DNA of 64,000 nucleotides from Plasmopara viticola (Eukaryota > Oomycota > Peronosporomycetes > Peronosporales > Peronosporaceae): the NCBI GenBank assembly GCA_001695595.3, contig MBPM02000015.1, positions 1,054,001 through 1,118,000 on the forward strand, written 5' to 3'. Within the stretch, counting starts at the first letter, position 1; the number at the start of each line of letters is the position of its first letter. Under the pieces are notes generated by a model that had not been told where the DNA came from, searched no databases, and was given only the letters and a program-made list of their open reading frames with translations. Shown piece by piece: positions 45,226 through 57,068 of the stretch. The translations under genes were made by a program, and so were the position numbers.

Positions 45226-48040
45226 AAACAGTTGCTTCAACAGGACCACCGTAGCGGCGATACCATCACGAAGACACTTTAGGTGCATAGCGTCAATGAA
45301 GGCTTTAGGCGAATTAAGCCCAAGACCACCATCACTAATCCTTGTGTATATCCACTCTTTGTCAAATTTGCCGGGGTTGGCAGTCGACGAACTAGTGTCA
45401 TTGGCGTTGACAAAATTTCGTATGATAATGTCAACTTGCTTGAGCGTAGCCAGGGGTGTAGGGGTGACACTTGCCGTGTACCAAAGCACTGGTAGGAATA
45501 TACTTTGTAGTATTATCACCTTGCCACGCAACGTCCTAGCCCTGTATTTCCAAAGGTCGCACCGAGCTTGTATCTTCTTTAGCACATCGTTAAACCGCTG
45601 TTCCGCTGTAACAGTAGCTCCTTGTATAATTCCAAGCAGCCGAACAGTTTTCCATGGCGTCGACACATGGACATTCGAGCGTCGTCGTAATTCAGTAAGT
45701 TTTAGGCTAGACACATGATGAGAGAACGGCATAATGCTCGTTTTCGTCACATTGAGCCGCAAGCTAGCTGCACAAGCATATTCCTGAGCTAATCCAAGAA
45801 ACTCATTGGCATAATTTAAGTTAGAGAGGAGCCCGGTGCAGTCGTCAGCAAACGCTACTAATAGATGCGGTAGGCCTTTCCTCAGTAATAGGTATCCTTT
45901 TTGTAGATAGTCGAGCCCGTAGGAAATTCATCATTGGCTCGATAAAAATCACAAAAAGACCTGGCGAAAGGGGGTCTCCTTGCCTGACGCCTGCCCCTAG
46001 TAAGAAGGGATCACCGGGACAGCCATTCAGCAGAAGACTAACTAATGTATCATTGTAGAACGTCTTCATCCACGCCCGGAAAGTCGCACCAAATCCGAAG
46101 TGATGAAGAACCATGTTCAAAGCCGGCCACAGATCACTGTCAAAGGCCTTTGCAAAGTCGAGAAGTACCGCGCACGCATCAGGGTACTGTGTTTTGCAAA
46201 TTTCCTGCAAATCTTGATAACGAAGTAACGAGTGACGAATTGACCGCCCTGGAACAAAGCCACTTTGGTCGTCATGAATGATCGTTGGTAATACCTTCCC
46301 CAAACGCCACTGTATGACGTTTGGTCCCAATTTGGCGTCGTGATTGAGAAGGGTCAGCGGTCGATAATTCCCGGGTTAAGTGCGATCACCGGACTTGTAT
46401 AGCAGCGAAAGGTGAGCCCGTCTTTGAAACTTTGTCATTTTCCCTTTTTGTAACTGATTGTCGTACACCACTTCGTAGATTTGCACCCATAAAGTCGCAC
46501 TCAACTTGTAGTATTCAATCGGTAATCCATCCGGACCGGGACCTTTGCCATTTTTAGATGCCATCATAGCCCAGTACAAGTCGTTTGCCGTGATAGGAGC
46601 ATCGAGTATCGCTTGTTGCTGGCTTGACAGTCGTGACGTTGTATCTTGTAACATTAAAACGAATTGTAGCGGTTGATAAGTCGAAGACCGTTTTTCGATC
46701 AAGTCAGCAGACGTGGACTGAACTGAAACAGTTTCCCTTAGTATTCCCGGTAACCGGACGCTATTTCTGCCTTATCCTAAGTAGCTGTTCCATCGTCATT
46801 TGTCAGCTCCGTTATTGGAGACCGAAGACAATCCGGCTGTGGTGCACGAAAGAAGTAGCTGGTTGCACGTTCGCTCAAATGTAAGTTCGCGGCAAATTTC
46901 TTGTATTCATTTCTGGCCTTAATGTCCTCCCGATGGGACCGAAGATCCAGTTTTGCTTGTTTTAACTCGTTTTTGTTGTTTTCTGTAGGGAAAATGTTCA
47001 CCAAGTCAGTCGCCGCGTTTACTGCATCAATTTTTGCGGACATGATCCGCTCATCTGCCTTCTGGAGCTCCATCCATCGGAGCCGAAGGAAGATACAATC
47101 TGCTCGTTTGTGCTCGTCGAGAAGGCAGCCAGGATTAGCACCTGCAAAGATTTTGATGCGGTTTGCTAATGCTTTAACTGAAGCTAACAAATAATCTTGA
47201 ACTTTTGCGTCCCGAAGCAATCAAGTTGGACACCGCCACGGTGGGCGGCCCCGTCGCTGTATACATTTGGACGATAGACAAAGCTCAACCGGTACATGAT
47301 CTTCGTTATGCCACTTGCGATCCCTCACATTAGTGACTGACACTAAATTGTCTTCAAGCAGGTCGGCCGTAACAAGACAATAATCCAGTCGATTTCGACG
47401 TGAGGACTCGTGTAATCCTTGGTTTCTGGGTTCATGAAGCGCCAGGCATCGACTAATCCCAGCGCCCCAAGCCAATCCTCAAGCTCACCTCGACCTCGTC
47501 TCAAGTGAGGTCGATCAAGTGCCGTTTGATCAAGGAAGTCATTCAATGTTAAGTTGAAATCCCCGACGACAATGTGTTTAATGCATTCACCCAATTCCAA
47601 TTCACTGTCGTTTGCCGCGAAGTGGGTGGGTAGTGCTCGAGAAAAGTCTCCGCGATACATGGGTTCATCGGGTGCGTAGATTACATGTACATACACCAAT
47701 TCACCGCCAAGCGAAGTTTGTAGCAGTAAGTAACGGTTTCGTAACTCTTCTTCTTCTTTGTAGACACTGGCCGTAATATCGATAACCTCACCAAAAGGAG
47801 AGGACGAAGACATAACGAGGCCGACTCCATGTCTTCCATTGAAAATCGGAGATGTAAAATCCGACCAAAAACAGCGTGCTCCGGAGTCCGCTACGTGTAT
47901 GAAGTGCTCGTTGGATTGAAGTGAATCGTTATGTTGAACTTCGTATCTTGAAACGCAACCAACTGATGCGTCGAGAGAAGTCGCTCATACATGGTTAGAG
48001 AAAATTTATTCGACCCGTTCATGTTGAGCGAAAAGTCCAT
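45226..48040 (-). pseudogene. LINE ORF2: endonuclease and reverse transcriptase (inverted middle)
   Basis: ORF2 begins at ATG 48040 (MDFSLNMNGSNK). The endonuclease spans about 47930-47300, with GVGLVMSSSSPFG, VVGDFNLTL and EIDWIIV. RT follows from about 47220: GPGPDGLPIEYYK, VLLDFAKAFDS, AGVRQGDPLSPGLF and the FADD box at 45852-45841, then LPVLWYTASVTP. At least four frameshifts and several stops break it, near 47930, 47400, 46740, 46370 and 45840, so it is inactive, though motifs are well preserved. The C-terminal part lies beyond the junction on the + strand. Confidence 0.8.
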
Positions 48041-49263
48041 TAAAGGCCCATGCCTCCTAAGAGTTGAGGGAGCACCAAAAATGAAAGCGCGGTCTCAACC
48101 GTAGAAGATAGCTCCAATTCGCATAGATATGTCAGCGCCGTAAAAACGTGAGGCGGCGTGGTATCATGATCGCGAAAGTGCTCTACAACATCTGAGTGTG
48201 CTATGCACATCAAGATGAGGTCGCTCCATAAAAGGAACGGTGCATGTCGGATCCGTTTAGGAGGCAGTTGCGGAGGAAGCAATGCCTGTATCTTCAGCGG
48301 ATCGACATAAATTCCAGGCAAGAAGATCATCAAAAATAAATCGCTCAAGGCACAGTGGCAAGCTGCGTATCGAGCATCTTCTTCCGGAAAAATTGCAGTC
48401 AGTATGGCATCTGAGTCCGGTAACTGCCCTCCAAATCGAGCACGTAACCGGGACAAAAAATCAAACGGTTCGCCATCCTGTAGCGGCTGCGCGCATACCG
48501 TGCGGTGAATTGCGTGATCCGTTACAAGCTGTTGTTGCCGTTGAAGCGGGATCTTGAACAATTGGCGAAAGTATGCAGGCTGTGCTTGTATAGTGGCCAG
48601 CACATCTTCATGCGACGTAAAAGCCAGTAGATCCTTGGCGATAAACACGGCAATTATGCTGTCAAGCTCCGCAGCCGAAACTTGTTCCACCCTAAGTGCT
48701 AGCCGTCGTGCCTGTCTTAAATTGCGGATTGTTGACGATGGAATCAACGGTGTATCACAAGTATAGTCATAAAATTCGTCTCCTTCGGATTCCTTCACAC
48801 TTAGGTCAACATCTGGCGACAGAGCAATGTCGTATCCATCCGCAAGCAGGACTTCATAGTAATTTGGATGAACCGGCGACGAATATGTCATCGTCGATGG
48901 ATCCGTAGTGTCCAGAGCAAGGTCACATGGGACAGGCGTGCCTTGCTCGATGAACTTTTCCCCAGCACGATTCAGCAAATCGTACTGTGAATGTTGCACC
49001 AACTACCATTCAGGTGCATCAGCAGGTACGGTACCAGGAATAAACAGCTGGGCTTTTGACCTTGCTGAGCGTGGTCCCGTAAGACCGTTTTGACGATGTG
49101 CCTTGTCTGGTGGAGAGGCGTCAACGACAGATCCTGTCGAACTATCCAGTTGGGTAGGGACAGGCGCAGAGCCAGCACCGACGTCTGTAGAACCCCGCTG
49201 GATGGAGCCAGCATTGGCTATCTTCACTAAGACTCTACAACCATTGGGCGAAGGTTTCGACAT
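48040..49263 (-). pseudogene. LINE ORF1, C-terminal part (inverted middle)
   Basis: From 49263 the frame reads MSKPSPNGCRVLVKIANAG, meets a single TAG at 49003-49005, then continues for 320 codons to the stop at 48040-48042. The C-terminal half is helical and ends LPQLLGGMGL. It would continue the + strand ORF1 piece (44344-45225) if the middle were re-flipped. The stop TAA shares its last base with the ORF2 ATG (TAATG). Confidence 0.7.
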
Positions 49264-50398
49264 ACTCTACGCAAACATGTAAGGAGGCCGGTGGAGTCAT
49301 CTTCCAGATTACTGGCGATGTACTCTTAAATTGTGGACCGACTTGCATCATTTGCGGGGAATTAACATTCACTTTACTTTTGAAAAGTTGAAGGCACCCC
49401 TACGTTGTGTTAGTCCAGAAACGGTTGACAAGCTCATGGATACGGGCTTAAACCGTCTTCAAGACTTTGTAAATTTAAATAGAACCTACGCTACGGCTGA
49501 CTTGCTACGAATGCTACTGGATGAGAATGACTTTGCTAGGCCAAGCTCATTGACTAGACTAGTCGACGACACAATTCGCCGCCTAAGTTTAATTACTCCA
49601 AGCGACGATCCATATTACGATCCTTTTAGACCCGTTAAGATTGAAGCGGCTTGTCATGCTTGGAGTTTTGATGGAGTGTTTGTCACTGATATGACCAATC
49701 GCGATTTCGTTAAGCTAATTTTAGCGACTCGCCAGTACACTATCGCTCCGGACTTACCTCTACGGTAGCTTCAACTTCAGCCTCTTACGCTACCTTCGCG
49801 TACATGGACCGCGGAGTATGCGTGGGATCGTCATGTTCTTCCTGTCTGCTCAGATGTCAAGTTTCGTCTACAACACATTGCACTTGGGGTTAGATACAAG
49901 TTCAAATAGAGAACACAAGTCGACATGCCGCTTACCTGTATACACGGGTGCACGGACATTGAAGACGCTAAACACTTATTTTGGGAGTGTCCTGTGGCTC
50001 GCTATCAATGGAATTATTACCTTAGACCTTTCGATGACCTCATTGAAGGAATTCTCGATTGGACTTTGGTAGTTTTCTCGGAAAGTTGTCATCTTACTTC
50101 TACTGCGACCAAGCTTTACGGAGTTTATGCTACTGAAGTGGCACTCAACATTGTTCGATGTTGCGTGTTTCGGGCAATTTGGCTACACCGCAACAACAAA
50201 CTATACAATGCAGAGGTTTCTACTTCGGCGGCCTTTGTCAGCAACCATGCTCAATCCTACATTAAGTTGCACTTTCGCAAGCTCGCAGACATTGCTTTAC
50301 GACAATCAAAGAGCAACTTAGCGGCTATAGTTGCTACTATATCAAGTGCTCTTCGACTGAACGTGAAGGAGAACATGGAAAACGAACAAGTGTTATGA
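49263..50398 (+). pseudogene. LINE RT C-terminus and zinc region
   Basis: Two open frames (49331-49768 and 49925-50398) carry the downstream RT thumb-like region (LRCVSPETVDKLMDTGLN, FDGVFVTDMTNRDFVKL) and a zf-RVT-type region (CIHGCTDIEDAKHLFWECPVARYQW; note the C-x3-C…H-x4-C array) ending ALRLNVKENMENEQVL. A frameshift lies between them. This is the 3' third of the element whose RT lies inverted at 45226-47220. Confidence 0.75.
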
Positions 50399-50444
50399 CT
50401 CAATCGATGAAGACGATCTATAACGACATTATCCACGGCTATGG

Positions 50445-50478
<34 letters not shown>

Positions 50479-50530
50479 CACTACTATGACTACGACTTCA
50501 ACTATGACTATGACTACGTTTATGGCTCAT
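50399..50530 (+). repeat. LINE 3' tail with (TAC)n and GACTAY repeats
   Basis: After the stop comes GGC then about eleven TAC units (about 50442-50480), followed by TATGACTACGACTT-type repeats. A related GACTAY-rich tail ends the second copy (63480-63620). Such simple-sequence tails replace poly(A) in several LINE clades. Confidence 0.8.
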
Positions 50531-51937
50531 CACATTGTCTATGACGATGTTATGAATACAGTCTGGTTACACTTTTTAAGTTGCGAAGTCAATGCGACTT
50601 ATTGCCCTCTTTAGTGAGTGCGGTTTATTTGGGGTGTAGAACCAGCGTTGTCCTCGCTGCTTCCATAGACCGACTGGGCACATTGGCGCAGACCAGAATA
50701 TTATGTGTTATTATAGATTGGACAATTTTGGGACAGGTTTCGGGTTTTTTTGTGGGAAACTACAAGAAGACTACCGCCACAATACGGTTCTCAAGCAGTT
50801 CGTGAATCACGGTCCAAACCAATCACCCAACATCAATGCACTTAATTGTGCGTACATTGACAACAAGATCTCGACAGGTACCTTATCCACTCATAGAGCA
50901 CTATTGGTGCTCAGTAATGACTTCCCTTACTGAAATCATCTCGCGAATTAAAGCTTCGAGCTGGATGGGTTGTCCACTTGTCCTCCGCAAGGTGTACTTT
51001 ACTGGAAAGAATATATTGGACCTTCTCGATCTTCAAGCCACATCCCTGTGGAATCCGATCAAGTCAACACAATGTACCTCGCCAGCGTATGTAAACTCTC
51101 GGTTGGTGGCTACTTGCTACTTATCACCGACACGTAACTCAAGTCTTTCGTGTCTTGGTATAGGAGATCGTATTCTATACCTTGCCGTTATTATTTTTAG
51201 TTTAGATTAGGTAAAAAGTTAATGAAAACAATTTGCCCAGACGTCTTGCCGCTACTGCTTTGATGAACGGTCACGAAGCTCGAGGGTATAGCTACGTAAT
51301 CAATCTGATCTCGGGTAACGGATATAAACATGCCCTGTGATTGTGCTCTTGTAAAGTTGGAGCTGCTGAAGTAGATCGAACCTTTTTCTCCAAGATTGAT
51401 CCAAGCACATCATACTACCTTTTCGACATAAAAGGAAATGGCGCTACCCAAGTGATTAAGTGATAACGCTCTATATTTCATCCATTGAATTTCTTAGCTA
51501 TTATTTTACCTTGATTAATAGACTATAGATCTCGCCAAGATTGACTTTTGACACTACATCCCATCCGTCAGGCAAACACCATACCCTACTAAGTGCTTCA
51601 CCGCAATTGTATCTTTTTTGCACGTCATATACACTATTAACAGACGCCACACACATATCTTGCGCTCAATTCGCACGATTATCGAGATGTATCTCTCTAT
51701 CTCCCACAGCGTTTTACATAAAGCGCAAGCGCCTTTCATTATTCTAATTTGATAAATACCCGTCGTCAAGTCCACACTTCGGGCGAAACGGCCAAAATTT
51801 AGTTTGACTAGATGTGAGGGCTTTGCGCTTGGTTATAGACGGCACTGACAAATGTTGAAAATGCTGCGCTGCAAGCCTAACGACATTCTGATATACAGTT
51901 GAATTTGGGTTGCGCAAGTTTATAATTACGTCAGCCT
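50531..51937. other. Unit-2-specific stretch without a recognised gene
   Basis: Open fragments at 50703-50933 (RLDNFGTGFGFFCGKLQEDY…, …STHRALLVLSNDFPYW) and 50836-51210 overlap in adjacent + strand frames and look like a decayed coding region with a frameshift near 50930. I do not recognise the family. The remainder shows nothing. No counterpart was found in unit 1. Confidence 0.35.
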
Positions 51938-52270
51938 TTTTGTAACACAGTCGCGGAGGAAGCTTATTAAAGTCGGTCGTCGGACGAGGCTGAAGCGCGG
52001 GAGGGGCGATGTTGTTGTAAGAAAAAGAGTGTCAGATGCTTTGAGCAAATTAAATAGTGAATTTAGATGGAGAGCTTTTACGACTTACTTTCTTGCTACA
52101 GCTATACTAGTGGATCTCAGCCGTCTACTGCTACCATCCTCAAGGCTATCATTCTTCCTGGCTTCTGATACATTCTAGATAGTTTTCAGCCAATTAAATC
52201 GAATGGCTCTTAATATTGAACGCCTAAACCTTCTACTGGTCTAAAACTGTATAATCGCGCATTCCTATGG
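51938..52270. mobile_element. LTR-like sequence related to 31807
   Basis: It begins TGTAACACAGTCGCGGAGGAAG, matching the start of the insertion at 31807 (TGTAACACTGTGCGGAGGAAG), with further shared GTCGG…GAGGCTG words. Probably a solo LTR or MITE-like relic. The 3' limit is uncertain. Confidence 0.4.
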
Positions 52271-52769
52271 ATAGTACTAACGCGTATGTATTTTGAGAAT
52301 ATTTTTACCATGTTGCGTAGAAGCCGTTACCGGCGACATTGCCGGTGACGACGATTACGCCCCACATATAGCATCTATCTTGCTTTTTTTTTTTTTTTTG
52401 CACCTCTTACTTGTGTCAGATAGTGATAAAAGAGTTATTCCAAAGCCAAATTATAGTTTAATAGCAGAACATGAGGAAGAATTTTTTCACCAGCTTCGTA
52501 AATGCTTGTGCTGTGTTCGCCTTTTTGATAAGCAGGATACGCTGGGCCATCGCGTTGTCGTTTGAGCCAACTACCAGTGTTACTTTTAAATAGCGGCTTT
52601 AGCTCAATTACAGTATCACATCGATTGTGCCAAGAAAAAGGAGAAGCCTCCTGTCGCACCTGAAGCAATGCTGCAGCTAACTAGCATTATTACAGTCCGC
52701 AATTATAAAATTTTTCGGATAAGCTCATTTTTTTGTATATGAAGTCAAAATTGATAAAGTGCTCACCTA
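52271..52769. other. Stretch without a recognised gene
   Basis: A poly(T) run lies at about 52385-52400. An open frame on each strand (52293-52565 + and 52668-52435 -) has no recognised domain. I make no gene call. Confidence 0.4.
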
Positions 52770-53560
52770 TACAGACATCATGAATTTGTCGAACTATCAA
52801 AGAAATGCCACACCGACGTGCTGATGAGCAGAATAGGAAGAAAAGTAATTCTGGGCAGACCGCTTTTTGGAAAATGAGCACGACGAAGCAGACACTGCCA
52901 CGGGTGAAGCCTAATCGTAGCGTGACGCCTGCACGTGCGAGCGAGACGCCGACCGCCACGCGTGTACGATAGGAGAGTTCTCGACTCATGCCCGCGACAG
53001 TTGAGACGCCCGCCATCATACTCGCGCGCGAGCAAGGTGAGTGTTGCCCTCATCACAGAGCTGATTTTACTTGTACGATAAAAACAAAGGCGAACACAAT
53101 GGATGGAAAGAGAAAGCAACATGCCGAAGCAAGAGTAAGTAATTGCAGTCTTTGGTGTGGTCATTTTCCAATTTTCGTAGTCATTATCAAGCTAACGATG
53201 GCAACCACGAGAGCAAGAAATGCGACTACATTTGCGGCAATCCATCTATATAGTCTAAATCAAGTTGAGTCCTGCAATTCAAGGTGAGACGCTCTTCTTA
53301 CATATCCAGATTTTCACAATAATGTTGGTTTAAGTATCGTAAGCGCTCCATCAAGACTCCACGCACCTTACATTTCGATCGAATTGGAATTTTGCTAAGG
53401 TAGTCTGCTTCTTTGGAATTATAACCGTGTTGGTTTGGCTGCATTTGCGAGACGATAGTAGGCAAGTTTGAACAACTAGCCTCTTGTCTCATTTCAAAAA
53501 CAAAAATGATGCATTGCAAAATAAAAGCCACAAAACCGTTTGTCCATCACATCGCCAAAT
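52770..53560. repeat. Block inverted relative to 30741-31425
   Basis: See the unit-1 partner. Here it carries about 0.2 kb extra (52835-53035). On the + strand ATG 53100 opens MDGKRKQHAEAR followed by a GTAAGTAA donor-like site, and MATTRARNATTFAAIH is shared with the partner, so a short gene may once have existed. Confidence 0.6.
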
Positions 53561-53704
53561 CTTAATAAAGTTGGCAGCTTGAGCTCCATTGAAAGAGGAT
53601 TTATAATCTACTTGCGCATTAAATCTACGCAATGTAAATACGCATTCGACCGTCCGTAATCTATCAGTCAAACCAGGATCAAGGCAGTGTGCTAAATACC
53701 GCAC
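53298..53704 (-). pseudogene. Unrecognised two-piece coding remnant
   Basis: Two overlapping - strand open pieces, 53704-53489 (…RTVECVFTLRRFNAQVDY…) and 53531-53298 (…IRSKCKVRGVLMERLRYL…, ending NLDM), look like consecutive exons or a frameshifted ORF. The second piece is partly kept, with stops, at 30890-31100. No family recognised. Confidence 0.3.
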
Positions 53705-53753
53705 GTGCTAATTTGTAAATGGAGTTCGCTCTTACTCAATATAAGACTGCAAG

Positions 53754-54130
53754 ATGACCAGTAAGTTCACAAAGACCATGGAGAAAGCATATGTTATACT
53801 TAGTGCAATCTTTGGCCTTTTGTAGTGACAAATTTTCTCCGGACTACACAGGTGACCGGTGATCTAGTGGCGGAAAGCGACTTTGGTCCACACAGACACC
53901 GTACGCTACGTATTGGAATTGTTCTTGAGGGATCGGAGTTTGAGGTTGAATGGACACGATCTTTTTTAATTCAACCCCACCCAGCAATACGACCAGACAT
54001 GGAATCAAATTCTTATGTTGTGCACACATTAGCCGACTGGATCACTGCGTACATGGCGCGCCATCATAGGGCGTCTGTACGGCGCAAATCTCCCATCTCA
54101 CGCCCTGAAAAGAAAAAGTCAGATGTCTAA
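53754..54130 (+). CDS. Small unrecognised gene with a 7-nt first exon
   Basis: Model join(53754..53760, 53826..54130): ATGACCA, then a GTAAGT donor and a CTTTTGTAG acceptor (65-bp intron), then an open frame of 305 nt, giving about 103 residues. The protein includes GDLVAESDFGPHRHRTLRIG and VLEGSEFEVEWTRSF, with a basic Lys-rich tail. The strong donor and acceptor and frame agreement favour a real or recently lost gene, but the very short first exon makes the start uncertain. I do not recognise a domain. It is tail to tail with the open frame at 54127-54375. Confidence 0.4.
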
Positions 54131-54375
54131 TGAGTAGAAAACCAAACTCGCCCCCCTAACAGATACGCATGTACAAACTCATAAAGGTTTGTTCCGTTTT
54201 TGGCAGTCAAGGTGGAGTGTGCGAACGGGTTCTCCCAAGCTTCGAAAGAGCCATCATAGATGAAATTAAACGCAAGGCTGAGTTTTTTTAAGTTGTAGTC
54301 ATGTAAATAATTTTTACCTTGTTCAAGGAAATTTTCGTTGTGTTGCGCTGTAGCCTTACGTAGCAGATCGACCAA
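54127..54375 (-). pseudogene. C-terminal exon-like ORF, unrecognised
   Basis: An open - strand frame without ATG (VDLLRKATAQHNENFLEQG… to …FVHAYLLGGRVWFSTH) reads like a terminal exon of a globular protein. A possible acceptor precedes it near 54376. The upstream DNA matches the duplicated non-coding block, so other exons are missing. Probably a gene fragment. Confidence 0.3.
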
Positions 54376-54399
54376 AGCTTACGGATAAGCCAAATCAAA

Positions 54400-55369
54400 T
54401 TCCATCCGTGCAAATACATCCTCCGCTATCTGAGCTGACAGTTGGCGGGCACGCGAAAGAAGTTACTTCGCAAACGTAACACTTTCCCTCAATCTATCTT
54501 CGTAGGTATCAAGAAGCAGAAATTGAGAAGTCTTTATTAGCGCGTAGTTTTTAAAGTGCAACCCATAAAACGAAGCAACCGTATACCTGTTGAATTCGAT
54601 TCTTCCATCCAAAAAAACAATCGAGAATCATTACTTATAGAAGTGCACGGATTCATACTCACGCTTCTTTCGCTATATCGCAGACTGAGTGCATCTAATA
54701 CGTAACGCAGAGTTTAGAAAGTCAAATCATTACATTATATAAAAACTTGTCTGATGATCTTTCGGCTTGGTAAACTCGATAATAAATGGGTTTTAAAGCT
54801 GCCGACAATGGAGTACAAACTTATTACGAATAATTTTTTCTTGAAGAATCAATAAAAAAGTACAAGCATCGTAGTAGGTTCTCAAACATCTGTCATGATT
54901 TGTGATTGATATACTAATGTGGTCGACTTGTAGAAATCATCGTAGTCGTTTCCGCATGGTCAAGTTATAGATTGTTTCTGCCCTTTTACAGAGCATGCGG
55001 AATTATTAAAGCCACTTATCAAATCTCGACAATTTGTATTGCCTTTTGGCGCTTGTCTAGATTGTAATGGCTACTTTGTAATTATGATTTATAACAATAG
55101 CGGGCTTTTAATTATAACATTTCACAGAAATTGATTGCGACCGAGTAATAACGATATTTTACATTACATAAGAGATGCTGTAGTACACACCAACATTCCA
55201 CGTGATACTTTTTGCCCACTTTTTCGCATTAATTGTACAGATTACGCCGTTTCCTACGCTTCAACAAGTTGCAGGCTTCAGCAGCTGTCGGTCGATCCCT
55301 TGGGTTTGATGCAACACACGCTAGTCCGAGTTCCACAATGCATCTAGAACTTTTTTGCGAATAATCTAC
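54400..55369. repeat. Duplicated non-coding block, copy 2
   Basis: Aligns directly with 31426-31792 and 32271-32880, without the 480-bp insertion. No gene apart from the kinase tail at the right edge. Confidence 0.65.
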
Positions 55370-56500
55370 GCGCACTTTACCCATAGCCACCTGTTGCTAA
55401 ATCGCTGCATTGCGTATTTTTCTTCCATTGACATCTCGCACCTGGTTCTTACCTTGAGTCTACGCCAAAAAATGTAAATTTAGCTCTGAAAGCACATTTC
55501 CAAACGAAGAGAAGTCGGTTTTTCGTTGTATCTCTCACCTCAGGTCATTCACAATAATATACCAATGCCTGCCGTCAATGTTTAATCCAATCGTTCGTTC
55601 CTTCGAGATCCGCAATTCCGTCACCTTTGCTTATCCTGTAAGAGATTTTGGATCGCGATGAACTACAGGAGGTAAGAGCGAGTGCAAGTAGGTCAAAGCG
55701 ACAAGTGTGAAGGACAATCGCGGTCTTCTGTCGGTCGAAACCACAAGGATGGCAGAGTTCTCCATACTTAGTTGACACCGCTCGTAATTCCCCCCCGTCC
55801 ATGAATTCAAGTACAACACAGGCTTTCGATAAAGCATCTTACGCCACACCGCTGAAAGCAACACTATGTGCGTGGACCATTGTGGCCATTAATTTGCTTT
55901 GGCTAGATCGTCATTCATGTGCTAAAAATTTCCACGTTTGACGGCCATTTTGGTGCCATTAAACACACCTACAACCATTTCACGACTTATCATTTTTTTA
56001 TACAAAAGGCACATGCTTGACAGCAATCACGTCGTCATTAAAGTTTTATCTCCTTGTGCTTTTTCGCCGGCCGTCGCTTGTAACAACATACATCGATGTC
56101 CGTGAGAATGATGAGTATACATTAATCGCAAGCTATTGCTGGCGCCCAAAGGTTATTGTTGCGGCGGATGACCACACTGTCGAGGCGTCAGTATTGTGAA
56201 CATTCTTGTCTTTGTCAAAATAATACCATTTGGTCTAGGGATCGTCACATTTGTGCGCAATTAACGTAATTTGGTCTGCTGGACAGGTACCAAAGAGTGC
56301 CAACGCAAAGCACCAGAAATCGCTATGGTAATCAAATAGCGCCGATCCATTAAATCTAGTCTGGTATTAACGTGAGAATCTTGACTCCCGAGGCAAAGAC
56401 ACGTTAATCGCACGACAGCGTCCCGTACTTGGTGTCATGGAGTAAGTCCTGGACAAGACTTTGAGCATGTCAGAATAATAATCGAACGTACAGTAGAGTC
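55370..56500 (-). pseudogene. TKL-type receptor kinase pseudogene, copy 2
   Basis: Homologous to 32760-33945 in the same orientation. Recognisable are YLHSLLPPVVHRD (the HRD is kept here, followed by PKS in place of LKS), then a region where DFG should be that reads ELRIS, and a shortened ectodomain side. Frameshifts and missing catalytic residues mark it as a pseudogene. The two copies have lost different catalytic motifs, so the parent was presumably functional before duplication. Confidence 0.7.
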
Positions 56501-56819
56501 AATGATGCAAGGATCCTCTCGTTCACCACACGTGCTGTACGGAGTATCTCGCATGAAGTGCCGGCATGAGAGACCCACAGTGTCGATAAACCTGCGCCAA
56601 TCGTGAACGATTTGACATGCACTGCACCAAGCAGCAGCAAAACCAACCAACGCCTAGATCATGGAAAGGTAAGCGTGCATTGCATGTATCCGTTTGATAG
56701 CATTAAAATCAAAAAGTATTGTCAAGCGCACCGACCTATACCCCGCCGCCACCATAAGCCAAGTTTCTTAACTAAAGTCAATATAATACGTGCATCGAGT
56801 CGTGCTTCCAATCTGATTC
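56501..56819. other. Spacer between kinase pseudogene and PH-DUF547 gene
   Basis: The left part aligns with 33945-34035. The rest shows no gene. Confidence 0.5.
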
Positions 56820-57068
56820 GTCTCTATTTCGAGCAAATGGCTTGCTAAAACGCACCACGCGCTGTAATTAGCCCATTCTTTATTCCTCCTCCCGTCACTA
56901 AATCCTCGTTTTTAATGACGCAAAGCAAGCTTCGATTTGAAGCTCTCGTGCGGTCTCAAGCGACGTATGGCCGCTTCCTCGCCTTCTCCGTCTTCATCCT
57001 ATGGTTTCTTAATAGAGACGCCCATCGTTGGGTCACAACCGTCTTGTTACACCTCGTGTTTCCTTCGG

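Larger units (their letters stand above)
43842..50530 (+). mobile_element. Young LINE (copy 1) with an internally inverted middle
   Basis: A single APE-type non-LTR element of about 6.7 kb. Its 5' UTR and ORF1 N-terminus lie on + (43842-45225), the ORF1 C-terminus, endonuclease and RT lie on - (49262-45226), and the RT C-terminus, zinc region and simple-repeat tail lie on + again (49263-50530). The three parts complement each other with only small losses at the junctions, so this is one element with its middle flipped, not three insertions. It is inserted in the duplicated flank Y of unit 2. Confidence 0.8.

Noticed and set aside
45172..45282. ORF1 and RT both appearing open across the same bases
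   Set aside because: Each frame simply runs past the inversion junction into antisense sequence of the other part; not a real overlap.
50257..50481. Frame encoding a Val run on -
   Set aside because: Antisense reading of the (TAC)n LINE tail.
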